A DNA stretch of 48,796 nt from ZLKRG08 sp964565165 (GTDB lineage Bacteria; Actinomycetota; Actinomycetes; Nanopelagicales; Nanopelagicaceae). The DNA is taken from the NCBI GenBank assembly GCA_964565165.1, contig CAZMDJ010000005.1, forward strand, positions 1 to 48,796, given 5' to 3'. The notes below the pieces were generated by a model. It had not been told where the DNA came from. It saw only the letters and a program-made list of their open reading frames with translations, and searched no databases. Shown here piece by piece: positions 16,694 through 25,482 of the stretch (the stretch's first letter is position 1; the number at the start of each line of letters is the position of its first letter). The position numbers and the translations under genes were made by a program.

Positions 16694-18326
16694 GTATGTA
16701 GAACTCAGTGTGATCAGCAGGAAGAGTTCCCTTGCCGATAATTAAGTCCGCTGCGCGTTCGGCCACCATCATTACTGGCGCATAAATATTGCCATTTGTA
16801 ACGTATGGGAAGACTGATGCATCAACTACGCGAAGTCCTTCAACGCCGTGAACCTTCATGGTTTCTGGATCGATTACAGACATCTCATCTGTGCCCATCT
16901 TTGCGGTGCATGATGGGTGTAGCGCTGTTTCAGCATCTTTACGTACCCAATCGAGAATCTCTTCATCGGTTGAAACAGATGGACCAGGTGAGGTTTCGCC
17001 TGCATTCATAGATTCAAGAGCTGGTTGCTCCATGATGTGGCGTGCTTGGCGAATTGCTTCAATCCATTCGCGACGATCTTGATCTGTAGAGAGATAGTTA
17101 AAGAGCATCGCAGGTTTCTCTAATGGATTGGTGCTCTTAATCTTTAACCAACCGCGTGCATCTGAGTACATCGGACCAATATGGAATTGATATCCATGTC
17201 CGCTCTTTGGCCCAGTTCCGTCATAACGAATTGCAAGTGGCAAGAAGTGATACATCAAGTTTGGATACTTAACATCTTCATTACTACGTGTAAATCCGCC
17301 AGCTTCAAAGTGGTTTGTTGCACCTGGACCGGTACGGAAGAAGAGCCAGAGGAAACCAATCCATGGTCGCTTCCAGAATTTAAGTGAAGGCTGTTGTGTA
17401 ACAGGTTGCTTGCACTTGTACTGAACATAAACTTCTAAGTGATCTTGCAGGTTTGCGCCAACACCAGGAAGGTTATGAACCATCTTTACGCCAAGTGGTG
17501 CCAAGTCTTTCTCATTACCAACACCTGAAAGCTGAAGAATTTGTGGTGAATTAATTGCGCCACCCGCAAGAATGATGTCCTTGCCATTAATGATCTGCTT
17601 CTTGCCCTTAATTAATACTTCAACGCCAACCGCAGTCTTTCCTTCAAAGATTACTTTGGTAACCATCGCTTTGGTTTTAACTTCCAGGTTCTTGCGGCTC
17701 TTAACTGGATATAAATATGCACGAGCTGCGCTTAAACGACGACCGCGATAAACGTTACGGTCAAAGCGCGCAAAACCTTCTTGGCGGAAACCATTTACGT
17801 CTTTTGTAATATTAAAACCAGCTTGTTGTACAGCTTCGAAGAATTGCTTAAATAGAGGTCCTTTTGATGGGCCGCGCTCTAATTTAAGTGGACCATCGCC
17901 ACCTCGAAGTGGGCCGTTTGGATCTGCGATACAAGTTTCCATGCGCTTGAAATATGGCAAGCAATGCGCGAAATCCCAATTCTGCATTCCTTGGTCTTTG
18001 CCCCAACGTTCGTAATCCATTGGATTGCCACGCTGGAAAATCATTCCGTTAATTGATGAAGATCCACCAAGAACTTTTCCGCGTGCATGATAAATCTTGC
18101 GGTTATTCATAAATGGTTCTGGTTCAGATTCATACATCCAGTCGTAATTTTTATTACCGATTGGAAATGCAAGACCAGCTGGCATATGGATGAAGACATC
18201 CCACTTGTAATCGCGACGACCAGCTTCTAGAACTAGAACTTCTTTACTTGGGTCTGCGCTTAAACGATTTGCTAATACGCATCCAGCTGAGCCACCACCG
18301 ACGATGATGTAGTCATAGTTCTTCAC
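16683..18326 (-). CDS. betA: Choline dehydrogenase (GMC flavoprotein)
   Basis: Oxidises choline to betaine aldehyde with FAD. 547 residues. The N-terminal FAD motif is IIVGGGSAGCVLANRLS, then GKVLGGSSSINGMIF, the GMC signature GAINSPQILQLSG, the catalytic His in LHPSCTAKMG, and DASVFPYVTNGNIYAP near the end. Start is GTG 18326 with an AGAGG ribosome site about 9 bases upstream. A terminator-like hairpin lies only about 25 bases upstream. BetB, the next enzyme, is encoded about 4 kb upstream on the same strand. Confidence 0.94.
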   Translation of the reverse strand: MKNYDYIIVGGGSAGCVLANRLSADPSKEVLVLEAGRRDYKWDVFIHMPAGLAFPIGNKNYDWMYESEPEPFMNNRKIYHARGKVLGGSSSINGMIFQRGNPMDYERWGKDQGMQNWDFAHCLPYFKRMETCIADPNGPLRGGDGPLKLERGPSKGPLFKQFFEAVQQAGFNITKDVNGFRQEGFARFDRNVYRGRRLSAARAYLYPVKSRKNLEVKTKAMVTKVIFEGKTAVGVEVLIKGKKQIINGKDIILAGGAINSPQILQLSGVGNEKDLAPLGVKMVHNLPGVGANLQDHLEVYVQYKCKQPVTQQPSLKFWKRPWIGFLWLFFRTGPGATNHFEAGGFTRSNEDVKYPNLMYHFLPLAIRYDGTGPKSGHGYQFHIGPMYSDARGWLKIKSTNPLEKPAMLFNYLSTDQDRREWIEAIRQARHIMEQPALESMNAGETSPGPSVSTDEEILDWVRKDAETALHPSCTAKMGTDEMSVIDPETMKVHGVEGLRVVDASVFPYVTNGNIYAPVMMVAERAADLIIGKGTLPADHTEFYIHGK

Positions 18327-18351
18327 TTCTATTTACCTCTTCTTTGAGTTC

Positions 18352-18400
18352 AAAATAAAACCGCCCGACTAAATTCTATCTAGTCGGGCGGTTTTATTAG
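18352..18400 (-). terminator. Rho-independent terminator after proX (bidirectional shape)
   Basis: A perfect 10-bp GC-rich stem (CCGCCCGACT at 18361-18370 with AGTCGGGCGG at 18382-18391) has a T-rich run on the reverse strand (complement of 18352-18360) and TTTTATT on the forward strand. For reverse-strand transcripts it sits directly after proX and only about 25 bases before betA, so it may act as a partial terminator within a same-strand run. Confidence 0.88.
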
Positions 18401-18408
18401 TAATTAAA

Positions 18409-19350
18409 TTACTTGGTCCAAGCAGCAACCTTCGCTGAGTTTGCCTTGATCCACTTTTGTGCTGCTTCAGCAGGTGACTTACCTGCTTCGATATCTGCAG
18501 CAACAGAGTTCTGATCTGCGTTGGTCCACTTAAAGTTCTTAACGATCTTTGCCATGATTGTTCCTGAATCCATAAGCTTCTTAGAAGCAATCTTCTGAAG
18601 AGGTGTTGATGGATAATCAGTTAGACCTGAAGCCTTAGCAGCATCAGACCAATCGTTCTTAGGGAAGTTAACACGAGCCTTATCTAGGCCAGGTACCTTC
18701 ACGAATAGTGTTGATGGCTCCCACCAGTAAATCAACGCAGGCTTCTTATTCTTTTCTGCCTTTGTGATTGTTGAGATTAGAGCTGCTTCTGAACCTGTAG
18801 CGATTGCCTTGAAGTTCAACTTGTTAGCTTTGATCATCTTCTCGCCAACAGTTGTATAACCTGGAGGACCTTCGTACCAAGCACCCTTTCCGCCTGAATC
18901 AGCGGTCTTAAATAGTTTTGCGTACTTGTTTAAGTTCTTTGAATTTGTAATATCTGGATACTTCTTAACCATCCAAGGTGCAACGAACATACCGATCTTT
19001 CCAACGTTTCCGTTAGAACCAACCTGTACAACAGCACCGCGGTCTGTCCAAGCCTTCCAGCGTCCGCCGCCCCAATCTTCAACGATTAGGTCAGTTGTGC
19101 CAGCTTCGATTGCATCGTATGAAACAGATGCTTCGGTAAGTGTCTGCTGGTTGATGGTGCAACCGTTTGCCTTAGCAACTTCGGTGATTACCTGAGCTGT
19201 AGCTGTGTAACCATTCCAAGCGTGCATTGCAATGCCCCATGTACCGCAATCTGCTGCCTTAGCAGGTGACTGTAAAGTTACAGTCGCTGCAAATGCAGAG
19301 ATCAAGACTGAAGATGCCAGAGCAATCTTTCGTCTAGATGTTAATTTCAT
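18409..19350 (-). CDS. proX: Glycine betaine/choline ABC substrate-binding protein
   Basis: OpuAC-type binding protein of 313 residues. The start is placed at ATG 19350, which has a strong AAGGAGGG ribosome site and is followed by MKLTSRRKIALASS plus a hydrophobic signal ending QSPAKAA; a longer frame to 19401 lacks these. The mature protein begins DCGTWGIAMHAWNG, with ligand-cage-type aromatics, VEDWGGGRW and IYWWEPS later. It binds quaternary amines outside the membrane for ProW/ProV. Separated from proW by 123 bases with a hairpin and a palindrome, then closed by the terminator at 18352-18400. Confidence 0.92.
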   Translation of the reverse strand: MKLTSRRKIALASSVLISAFAATVTLQSPAKAADCGTWGIAMHAWNGYTATAQVITEVAKANGCTINQQTLTEASVSYDAIEAGTTDLIVEDWGGGRWKAWTDRGAVVQVGSNGNVGKIGMFVAPWMVKKYPDITNSKNLNKYAKLFKTADSGGKGAWYEGPPGYTTVGEKMIKANKLNFKAIATGSEAALISTITKAEKNKKPALIYWWEPSTLFVKVPGLDKARVNFPKNDWSDAAKASGLTDYPSTPLQKIASKKLMDSGTIMAKIVKNFKWTNADQNSVAADIEAGKSPAEAAQKWIKANSAKVAAWTK

Positions 19351-19389
19351 TATCCCTCCTTGGATAACTATGAGTTGGCACGAACAATA

Positions 19390-19400
19390 TGCGTAACGCA
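19390..19400. promoter_or_regulatory. 11-bp palindrome upstream of proX
   Basis: TGCGT-A-ACGCA lies 40 bases upstream of the chosen proX start. It may be an operator for a separate proX promoter, consistent with binding proteins being made in excess over their permease. No regulator is assigned. Confidence 0.3.
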
Positions 19401-19439
19401 CGCCACATGGAATAGCGAAATGGTTAATTTTTTGTAACT

Positions 19440-19466
19440 AAAAACGTTTCACATAGTGAGCGTTTT
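19440..19466 (-). terminator. Imperfect hairpin with T-run between proW and proX
   Basis: On the reverse strand AAAACG-C-TCAC pairs with GTGA-AA-CGTTTT around a 3-base loop and ends in five T. It follows the proW stop by a few bases. A weak terminator, RNA processing site or 3' protective structure would all reduce proVW relative to proX; which one cannot be told from sequence. Confidence 0.45.
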
Positions 19467-19473
19467 CGGCGTT

Positions 19474-21411
19474 TTACACGCGGCGAGCAGCTGCCTGGGC
19501 GATGCGGTCGATAACCACTCCCAGAATCAGAATTACCAAACCAGCCACTAGCCCCTTGCCAGTTAACTCTGGTTTTGAACTACCCATGATCACCAAGTAA
19601 CCAAGTCCGCCCGAACCAACCCATCCACCAATAACGATAACTGCAAGGACGAAAATCATTCCTTGATTTGCAGCAAGAAGAATTGCTTTCTTTGAAGCTG
19701 GAATCTGAACTTTCATAATGATCTGTCGAACATTCGAACCTGCTGCAGTTGCAGCTTCAATAATAGATTCTGGAACAGCGCGGATGCCTTCTCCGACAAT
19801 CTTCACTACAACTGGAATTGAGTAAACAATACCTGTTGCAATCGCAGTGAATCGCGTTGGACCAAAGAGACCAAGCATCGGAACTAAGTAGACGAATGCA
19901 GGCATTGTCTGACCTGCATCCATAAATGGACGCAGAATTGAATCCATTCGTTTACTTCGGCCGACCATAATTCCTAAAGTTACGCCGACAATCATTGTAA
20001 GAAGTGTTGCCACAATAGTTTGAGTCAAAGTGATCATCGCATCAAACCAGAGACCCATTGCCACAATTGAAGAGAGCAAAGTAAGCGTCAGCAGCGCAAT
20101 TCTGGTTCCGCCTAAATGCAACGCAATTAGAACAAAGAATCCCAAAGTCATAAACCAAGGCGAACGCGCCAACACATCTTCAATTGGATTTAGTACCCAG
20201 ATAGAGATGAAATCTTTAAATCCAACAGTGGCAAATGAAACGTCATTAACTAAGAAATTAACAAAGTTATTAGTTGCATTTTCGATAGGTACCGCAATAG
20301 TGAAATTGGTTGGGAAATTCTGAAGCTTCTCAACGAAGTGTGAAGCGATAGTAATTGCAAGAGTAATCACGCCAGCGATAGTGATGTTGCGGCGTCGATC
20401 CGCTAGCTGCTTTGGAGTTGGCGGAATAAACGACTTCTGCTTCACCGCTGCGGCGCTAGTTGCGCGGTCCAACATGATTGCCATACAGACCACGGCAAGA
20501 CCTGCTACAAATCCACGCCCAGTATTTTGAATAGTTAGAGCCGCAACCACTGGCTTACCTAAACCAGGAGCGGCGATTAGCGCTGCAATAACCACGAATG
20601 AGAGCGCAGCCATAACAGTCTGATTAATGCCAAGCACAATCATCTGTTTAGCCATCGGCAACTGAACTTTTCGAAGTGTCTGCTTATCCGTTGCGCCCAT
20701 AGATATAGAAGCTTCAACTGGTGAGAAATTAAGTGAACGAATTGCGTGAGATGTGATGCGGATAGAAATAGGAATGCTGTAAACCATCGTTGCGATTGTT
20801 GCTGCTGCTTCACCGATCATGAAGAAGAGCGCAAGCGGTGCAAGGTATACAAGCGTTGGCAGAATCTGAGCTAAATCAAGTAGCGGAGTTAAAAGTTTAA
20901 GTACTCGATCAGATAAGCCGGCCCAAATTCCTAAAGGAATACCAATAGCTAAAGAGAGAATTACTGCAGCAATGGTCATTGCCAAGGTATCCATGGTGTC
21001 TACCCACATGCCAAGTGCGCCGCAAGTTACAACTAAAACTACAACCAAGAGCGCAATTCGAATGCGAGATGTCGCATATGCTGCAAAAGCAAGGAGTGCA
21101 ACTAAACCTGCCCAACCAATCACTGGAGCTGAACCACCATGAAGCGGTGTCGAAATCAAATTTCGAATACTGTCAACGAAGCTATTTATAGATAGACGTA
21201 TTGGATTAAAGAAATAGATAAAGAAAGGGCTAGTGGTTCGGTTACCGCTAATTGCAGATGCACCTGATCCCACCCAACTTGTAAACGGGGTGTTATCGGC
21301 CATCGGTAATTCAAGAGTTAACTTGCCATTAAATATCTTGGCCATCCCCCACCAAGCGGCGAGGATTCCAATTAGAACCGCTTCTTTGCGTTCTTGGATT
21401 TTTTGCAGCAT
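19474..21411 (-). CDS. proW: Glycine betaine ABC permease with two tandem ProW domains
   Basis: 645-residue inner-membrane protein, about twice the usual ProW length, containing two binding-protein-dependent permease domains. EAA-type loops appear twice: EASISMGATDKQTLRKVQLP in the first half and EAATAAGSNVRQIIMKVQIP in the second. Each half also has a matching block, LPTLVYLAPLALFF and MPAFVYLVPMLGLF. One chain could therefore supply both channel halves. It shares one base with the end of proV, so the two are coupled. A few unusual hydrophilic stretches separate the halves (roughly residues 340-400). Confidence 0.93.
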   Translation of the reverse strand: MLQKIQERKEAVLIGILAAWWGMAKIFNGKLTLELPMADNTPFTSWVGSGASAISGNRTTSPFFIYFFNPIRLSINSFVDSIRNLISTPLHGGSAPVIGWAGLVALLAFAAYATSRIRIALLVVVLVVTCGALGMWVDTMDTLAMTIAAVILSLAIGIPLGIWAGLSDRVLKLLTPLLDLAQILPTLVYLAPLALFFMIGEAAATIATMVYSIPISIRITSHAIRSLNFSPVEASISMGATDKQTLRKVQLPMAKQMIVLGINQTVMAALSFVVIAALIAAPGLGKPVVAALTIQNTGRGFVAGLAVVCMAIMLDRATSAAAVKQKSFIPPTPKQLADRRRNITIAGVITLAITIASHFVEKLQNFPTNFTIAVPIENATNNFVNFLVNDVSFATVGFKDFISIWVLNPIEDVLARSPWFMTLGFFVLIALHLGGTRIALLTLTLLSSIVAMGLWFDAMITLTQTIVATLLTMIVGVTLGIMVGRSKRMDSILRPFMDAGQTMPAFVYLVPMLGLFGPTRFTAIATGIVYSIPVVVKIVGEGIRAVPESIIEAATAAGSNVRQIIMKVQIPASKKAILLAANQGMIFVLAVIVIGGWVGSGGLGYLVIMGSSKPELTGKGLVAGLVILILGVVIDRIAQAAARRV

Positions 21412-22436
21412 TAATTAACACCTGCAATAAGCGCAAGAACATCTTCTGCTGAAACTACGCCTAAAGATTTGCCGTTTTCAACCACATGTACTGGGTGGTG
21501 CGATTCAAGAATCTTGCTTGTTGCCTCACGAATAATCATATTTGCCGGCAATTCCAGTGCTGATTCAAATTCATCATCGCGGCGAGGGCGAGCTAAATAC
21601 TTAAGTGTTAATACGTGTGACTTTGCAATATCGCGAACAAAGTTTGCAACGTATTCGTCTTTTGGATTAGCAACAAGTTCTTCAGGTGTACCAACTTGAA
21701 TCAATGCACCATCACGCATGATTGCAATGCGATCGCCAACTTTTGCTGCTTCTTGTAAATCGTGGGTAATAAAGACCATGGTCTTACCTAGATCGTGATG
21801 CAAACGAATAACTTCGTTCTGCATATCGCGGCGAATCAGTGGATCAAGCGCCGAGAATGGTTCATCCAAGAACATAATCTGTGGATCAACCGCGAGCGCA
21901 CGTGCAAGACCTACGCGCTGCTGCATACCGCCAGATAGCTGCTCTGGATAAGCTTCTGAATATCCTTGAAGGCCAACAAGTTCAATAACTTCGTGTGCAC
22001 GCTTATGGCGATCAGCCTTTGAAACTCCATTAATCTCTAAAGAGTAGGCAATGTTGTCTATGACTTTTCGGTGTGGCAATAAACCGAAATGTTGGAAGAC
22101 CATTGAAAACTTTGTGCGGCGAAGTTCGCGTAAACGATTTGCATCTACTTTAAGAATATCTTCGCCATCATAAATAAGTTCACCGCGAGTTGGTTCGATC
22201 AAACGAGTCATGCAACGTACAAGAGTTGATTTACCTGAACCTGAAAGACCCATAACCACGAAGACTTCGCCCTTAGCCACTTCGAAAGATACGTCGCGAA
22301 CTGCGATGGTGTTACCTGTCTTATTGCGAAGTTCGGTGCGAGTTAAATCAGCATCTGGAGTACCAATTAACTTCTCAGCATTTGGTCCGAAAACTTTCCA
22401 GACATTTCTAACTGAGATCATCGACGATGATGACAT
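21411..22436 (-). CDS. proV: Glycine betaine ABC ATPase
   Basis: 341 residues. Walker A is GLSGSGKST, the signature LSGGMQQR, Walker B IMFLDEPFSALDP and the switch region FITHDLQEA. After the ATPase, the last ~70 residues (HVLTLKYLARP to the end) resemble a CBS-type regulatory tail as in ProV/OpuA, which senses ionic strength in OpuA. GGAGG lies 4 bases before ATG 22436. 23 bases after betB, so betB-proV-proW form one transcription unit downstream of the methyltransferase gene. Confidence 0.94.
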   Translation of the reverse strand: MSSSSMISVRNVWKVFGPNAEKLIGTPDADLTRTELRNKTGNTIAVRDVSFEVAKGEVFVVMGLSGSGKSTLVRCMTRLIEPTRGELIYDGEDILKVDANRLRELRRTKFSMVFQHFGLLPHRKVIDNIAYSLEINGVSKADRHKRAHEVIELVGLQGYSEAYPEQLSGGMQQRVGLARALAVDPQIMFLDEPFSALDPLIRRDMQNEVIRLHHDLGKTMVFITHDLQEAAKVGDRIAIMRDGALIQVGTPEELVANPKDEYVANFVRDIAKSHVLTLKYLARPRRDDEFESALELPANMIIREATSKILESHHPVHVVENGKSLGVVSAEDVLALIAGVN

Positions 22437-22459
22437 TTATCCTCCGCACGTGGTTGTGG

Positions 22460-23935
22460 TTAGCGTTCGGCGAACCAGCCTGATTTAGCAGGCTTATTGT
22501 TGGTCCAAATGTGTTTACTTTCAAGGAATTCTGACAATCCATGTTCGCCTAATTCGCGACCAACGCCTGATGCCTTAAATCCGCCCCACTCTGCCTGTGG
22601 TTTGTATGGGCCGTAATCATTTACCCATACTGTTCCGTGACGTAGCGCACGAGATACGCGACGAGCTTTAGCTTCATCGCCAGTCCAAACGCCACCACTT
22701 AGCCCATAAATTGTGTCATTTGCGATTGCGATCGCTTCTGCTTCGGTTTCGAAAGTTTCTACTGTTATGACTGGACCAAATGATTCATCTTGAACGCATG
22801 ACATTTTTGTATTGCAACCATCTAAAACTGTAGGTGGAAAGAAATTTCCCTTTGCGAAATCGCCGTCAGTTAACTTCTTGCCGCCAACCAAAAGCTTGGC
22901 ACCTTCAGCGACGCCTTTTTCTACATATTCCTGAACTTTATTTAGATGAGTCGAACTAATTAGTGGTCCAGTTTCTGCATCTGTAGATGTAGGGCCACCT
23001 AATTTGATGTCTTTTGCGCGGCGAACAATTTCGTTTACAACGCGATCATGAACTGACTTTTCGACAACTAGTCGAGTACCTGCAGAACAGACCTGGCCAG
23101 AGTGTAGGAATCCTGCAGTTACTGCATTATCAATTGCAGCGTCTAAGTCAGCATCGGCAAAGATGATATTTGGATTCTTGCCGCCAAGTTCGAGCGCAAC
23201 CTTCTTAATGGTTTTAGAAGCAAGTGACATGATGCGCTGCCCGATTGGCAAGCTGCCGGTAAATGAAACCAAATCAATGCGTGGATCAGCTGTCAGTAGA
23301 TCGCCGATGGATGAACCCTTACCCAGAATTAAATTTGCAACGCCTGCAGGTACGCCCGCTTCATCGATTAATTTAAATAGATGAATCGCAGAAGATGGTG
23401 TTAGTTCTGCTGGCTTAACTATAAAAGTACAGCCTGCAACTAGCGCAGGTGCCACTTTCCAAGAAACTTGAAGTAGCGGGTAATTCCATGGGCCGATAAG
23501 TGTGCAAACACCAACTGGTTCATGAACCACGCGAGAATCAATGTTTTCCATTCCAACATTAACTTCTCGTTCATGCTGCTTCTTGCCGATCTCAGCAAAA
23601 TGGCGGAAACATGCAATTACATCTGCGATGTCATATTCAGCTTCGATTAAACGCTTGCCTGTGTCATCACTTTCAAACTTTGCCAGAATTTTTAAATCGC
23701 GTTCCATTAAGTCAGCAATTTTGCCAACTAGCGCAGAACGTTTTTCAAAACCCCAACTTGGAAAGTCACCAGCATCAAATGCTTTACGTGCAGCAGCGAT
23801 TGCTAATTCAACGTCAGCACCAGTTGCTTCAGCGACAGTTGCAACAACGTGTCCATCAGCAGGGCTGATGACATCCCAAGTATGACCATCAACAGGTGAT
23901 TTCCATTCTCCGTTGATGTAAAGAGTTTTAGACAT
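22460..23935 (-). CDS. betB: Betaine aldehyde dehydrogenase
   Basis: NAD(P)-dependent oxidation of betaine aldehyde to glycine betaine. 491 residues of the aldehyde dehydrogenase fold: GPWNYPLLQ (the N is the oxyanion-site Asn), the general-base Glu in VALELGGKNPNI and the nucleophile Cys in HSGQVCSAGTRL. Only 8 bases after the methyltransferase gene, so both are made together; the product of this enzyme is the presumed substrate of that methyltransferase. The ribosome site is weak. Confidence 0.92.
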   Translation of the reverse strand: MSKTLYINGEWKSPVDGHTWDVISPADGHVVATVAEATGADVELAIAAARKAFDAGDFPSWGFEKRSALVGKIADLMERDLKILAKFESDDTGKRLIEAEYDIADVIACFRHFAEIGKKQHEREVNVGMENIDSRVVHEPVGVCTLIGPWNYPLLQVSWKVAPALVAGCTFIVKPAELTPSSAIHLFKLIDEAGVPAGVANLILGKGSSIGDLLTADPRIDLVSFTGSLPIGQRIMSLASKTIKKVALELGGKNPNIIFADADLDAAIDNAVTAGFLHSGQVCSAGTRLVVEKSVHDRVVNEIVRRAKDIKLGGPTSTDAETGPLISSTHLNKVQEYVEKGVAEGAKLLVGGKKLTDGDFAKGNFFPPTVLDGCNTKMSCVQDESFGPVITVETFETEAEAIAIANDTIYGLSGGVWTGDEAKARRVSRALRHGTVWVNDYGPYKPQAEWGGFKASGVGRELGEHGLSEFLESKHIWTNNKPAKSGWFAER

Positions 23936-23943
23936 TAAAAGTC

Positions 23944-25383
23944 TTATTCGCCCATTTCAGATTTACGTTTTGCAACGAAATCTTGAAGGCCAGTAAGAAT
24001 TGATGAATCCATTTCTGGCTTCTCGTACTCTTCCAACTTCTTCTTCCAGATTTCCTCTGCACGTGCGCGAGTATCTTTTGCGCCCAAACGTGTCCAACGA
24101 TCGTAGTTATCGCTGTTGGTTAGGAATGGACGGTAGAAGCAGTCACGGAAACGTTCCATAGTGTGTGCAGCTCCAAGGAAGTGACCGCCGTGGCCAACTT
24201 CAAGGTGCGCATCAAATGCGAGTGATGATTCGTTAAATTCAAGCGGAGTAAATTCAGCCATAAGTGATTGCAGAATTTCGATATCAACAATGAACTTGTC
24301 GTATGAAGAGACAAGTCCGCCTTCTAGCCAACCAGCTGAGTGCATTACCCAGTTTGTTCCAGCTAAGAATGTTGGAAGCATGGTCATGATTGTTTGATAT
24401 CCAGCTTGCGCATCAACAGTTTGTGATGAATTTAGTGTTCCACCGCCACGGAATGGAAGCTTGAAACTACGCGCAATTTGGCCGGTGCAAAGCAATCCAA
24501 TGCCTGATTCTGGGGTACCAAACTGAGGTGAACCTGATTGCATATCAACGTTTGATAAGAATGAACCGAATACCACTGGTGTGCCAGGGCGAATTAACTG
24601 TGCAAGTGCGATACCTGACAGCGCTTCTGCAATCTGCTGTGCAAGAGTTGCCGGAATTGTTACTGGTGACATCGCACCCATCAATAAGAATGGTGTGAAT
24701 ACAACAGGCTGACCTGCAAGTGCATATTCGCGCATTGAATCAAGCATGCGATCATCCCAACGAAGTGGTGAGTTGCAGTTGATCAATGAAATAAGTGCAG
24801 GAGTTTCTTCGATTGCCTTACGTCCGCCATGAATAATTTCTGTCATAGCGATTACGTCGCGTGCATTCTCAGCAGTAACAACGTTACCCATGAAGAATTT
24901 ATCGGTAAGAGTTGCCTGCGCCATCACCATGTCTAAATGGCGTGAATCAAGAGATAGGTCATTAGGTTCTACAACAACGCCGCCAACAGAGTCGAGCGCA
25001 TCAAAGCTCTGTGCAAGTTTGCAGAAGTTTTCAAAATCTTTAAATGTTCCGTCGCGACGAGTTGTGCCTTCAAGAACGAATGGAGGTCCGTAAACTCCAC
25101 CGAAAGCCATTGAGTTGCCGCCGATATGTACGTTGCGCTTTGGATTGCGAGCGCGTAGATCAAATTCAGATGGCGCCTTTGCAACTTGCTTCAAAATCCA
25201 TTCTGGATCGAACTTAACAAGTTCACCGCTAACTTCGCAGCCCGCTTCTTTAAGCATTTCAACTGCCCACGGACTTGCAAATTCCAAACCGATTTCAGAA
25301 ACAATTCGCTTCCAACCGGCAGTTAAAGTTGCCATCGATTCTTCAGAAAGAATCTCGTATCGAGGCATTTTGTTTACGAACAT
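23944..25383 (-). CDS. mtgB: MttB-family corrinoid methyltransferase, probable glycine betaine methyltransferase (non-Pyl)
   Basis: Expected to move one methyl group from a quaternary amine to a Co(I) corrinoid protein. 479 residues from ATG 25383, chosen because AAAGG lies about 6 bases upstream; a frame open to 25413 adds ten residues without better support. Matches the trimethylamine-methyltransferase superfamily along its length (for example NPKRNVHIGG, GGVYGPPFVLEG, PFRGGGTLNSSQ, EVGHGGHFLGAAHTMERFR). There is no in-frame TAG, so it is a pyrrolysine-free member like the glycine-betaine enzyme MtgB. betB downstream and the ProXWV transporter support betaine; related methylated amines such as proline betaine or carnitine are alternatives. 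Confidence 0.85.
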   Translation of the reverse strand: MFVNKMPRYEILSEESMATLTAGWKRIVSEIGLEFASPWAVEMLKEAGCEVSGELVKFDPEWILKQVAKAPSEFDLRARNPKRNVHIGGNSMAFGGVYGPPFVLEGTTRRDGTFKDFENFCKLAQSFDALDSVGGVVVEPNDLSLDSRHLDMVMAQATLTDKFFMGNVVTAENARDVIAMTEIIHGGRKAIEETPALISLINCNSPLRWDDRMLDSMREYALAGQPVVFTPFLLMGAMSPVTIPATLAQQIAEALSGIALAQLIRPGTPVVFGSFLSNVDMQSGSPQFGTPESGIGLLCTGQIARSFKLPFRGGGTLNSSQTVDAQAGYQTIMTMLPTFLAGTNWVMHSAGWLEGGLVSSYDKFIVDIEILQSLMAEFTPLEFNESSLAFDAHLEVGHGGHFLGAAHTMERFRDCFYRPFLTNSDNYDRWTRLGAKDTRARAEEIWKKKLEEYEKPEMDSSILTGLQDFVAKRKSEMGE

Positions 25384-25435
25384 TTTGCGCCTTTCGCTCT
25401 TGACCTGAGCCAACCATAGAGAATACGCTCGGATT

Positions 25436-25463
25436 ATGGAACAGGGGTTCCATCTTATGGAAC
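25436..25463. promoter_or_regulatory. Candidate IclR operator: palindrome plus third half-site
   Basis: ATGGAAC-AGGG-GTTCCAT (25436-25453) is a perfect 7-bp inverted repeat with 4-base spacer. A further TTATGGAAC at 25455-25463 repeats the left arm context (25434-25442) exactly 21 bases, two helical turns, away. It lies in the divergent region between the methyltransferase gene and iclR, 19-46 bases upstream of the iclR ATG. The arms resemble known IclR-family boxes (TGGAA...TTCCA). Confidence 0.72.
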
Positions 25464-25482
25464 TCTAAATCGAGGTGGATTT

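Noticed and set aside
23944..25383. Possible pyrrolysine codon in the MttB homologue
   Set aside because: The frame has no internal TAG, and no pyl genes are in the window.
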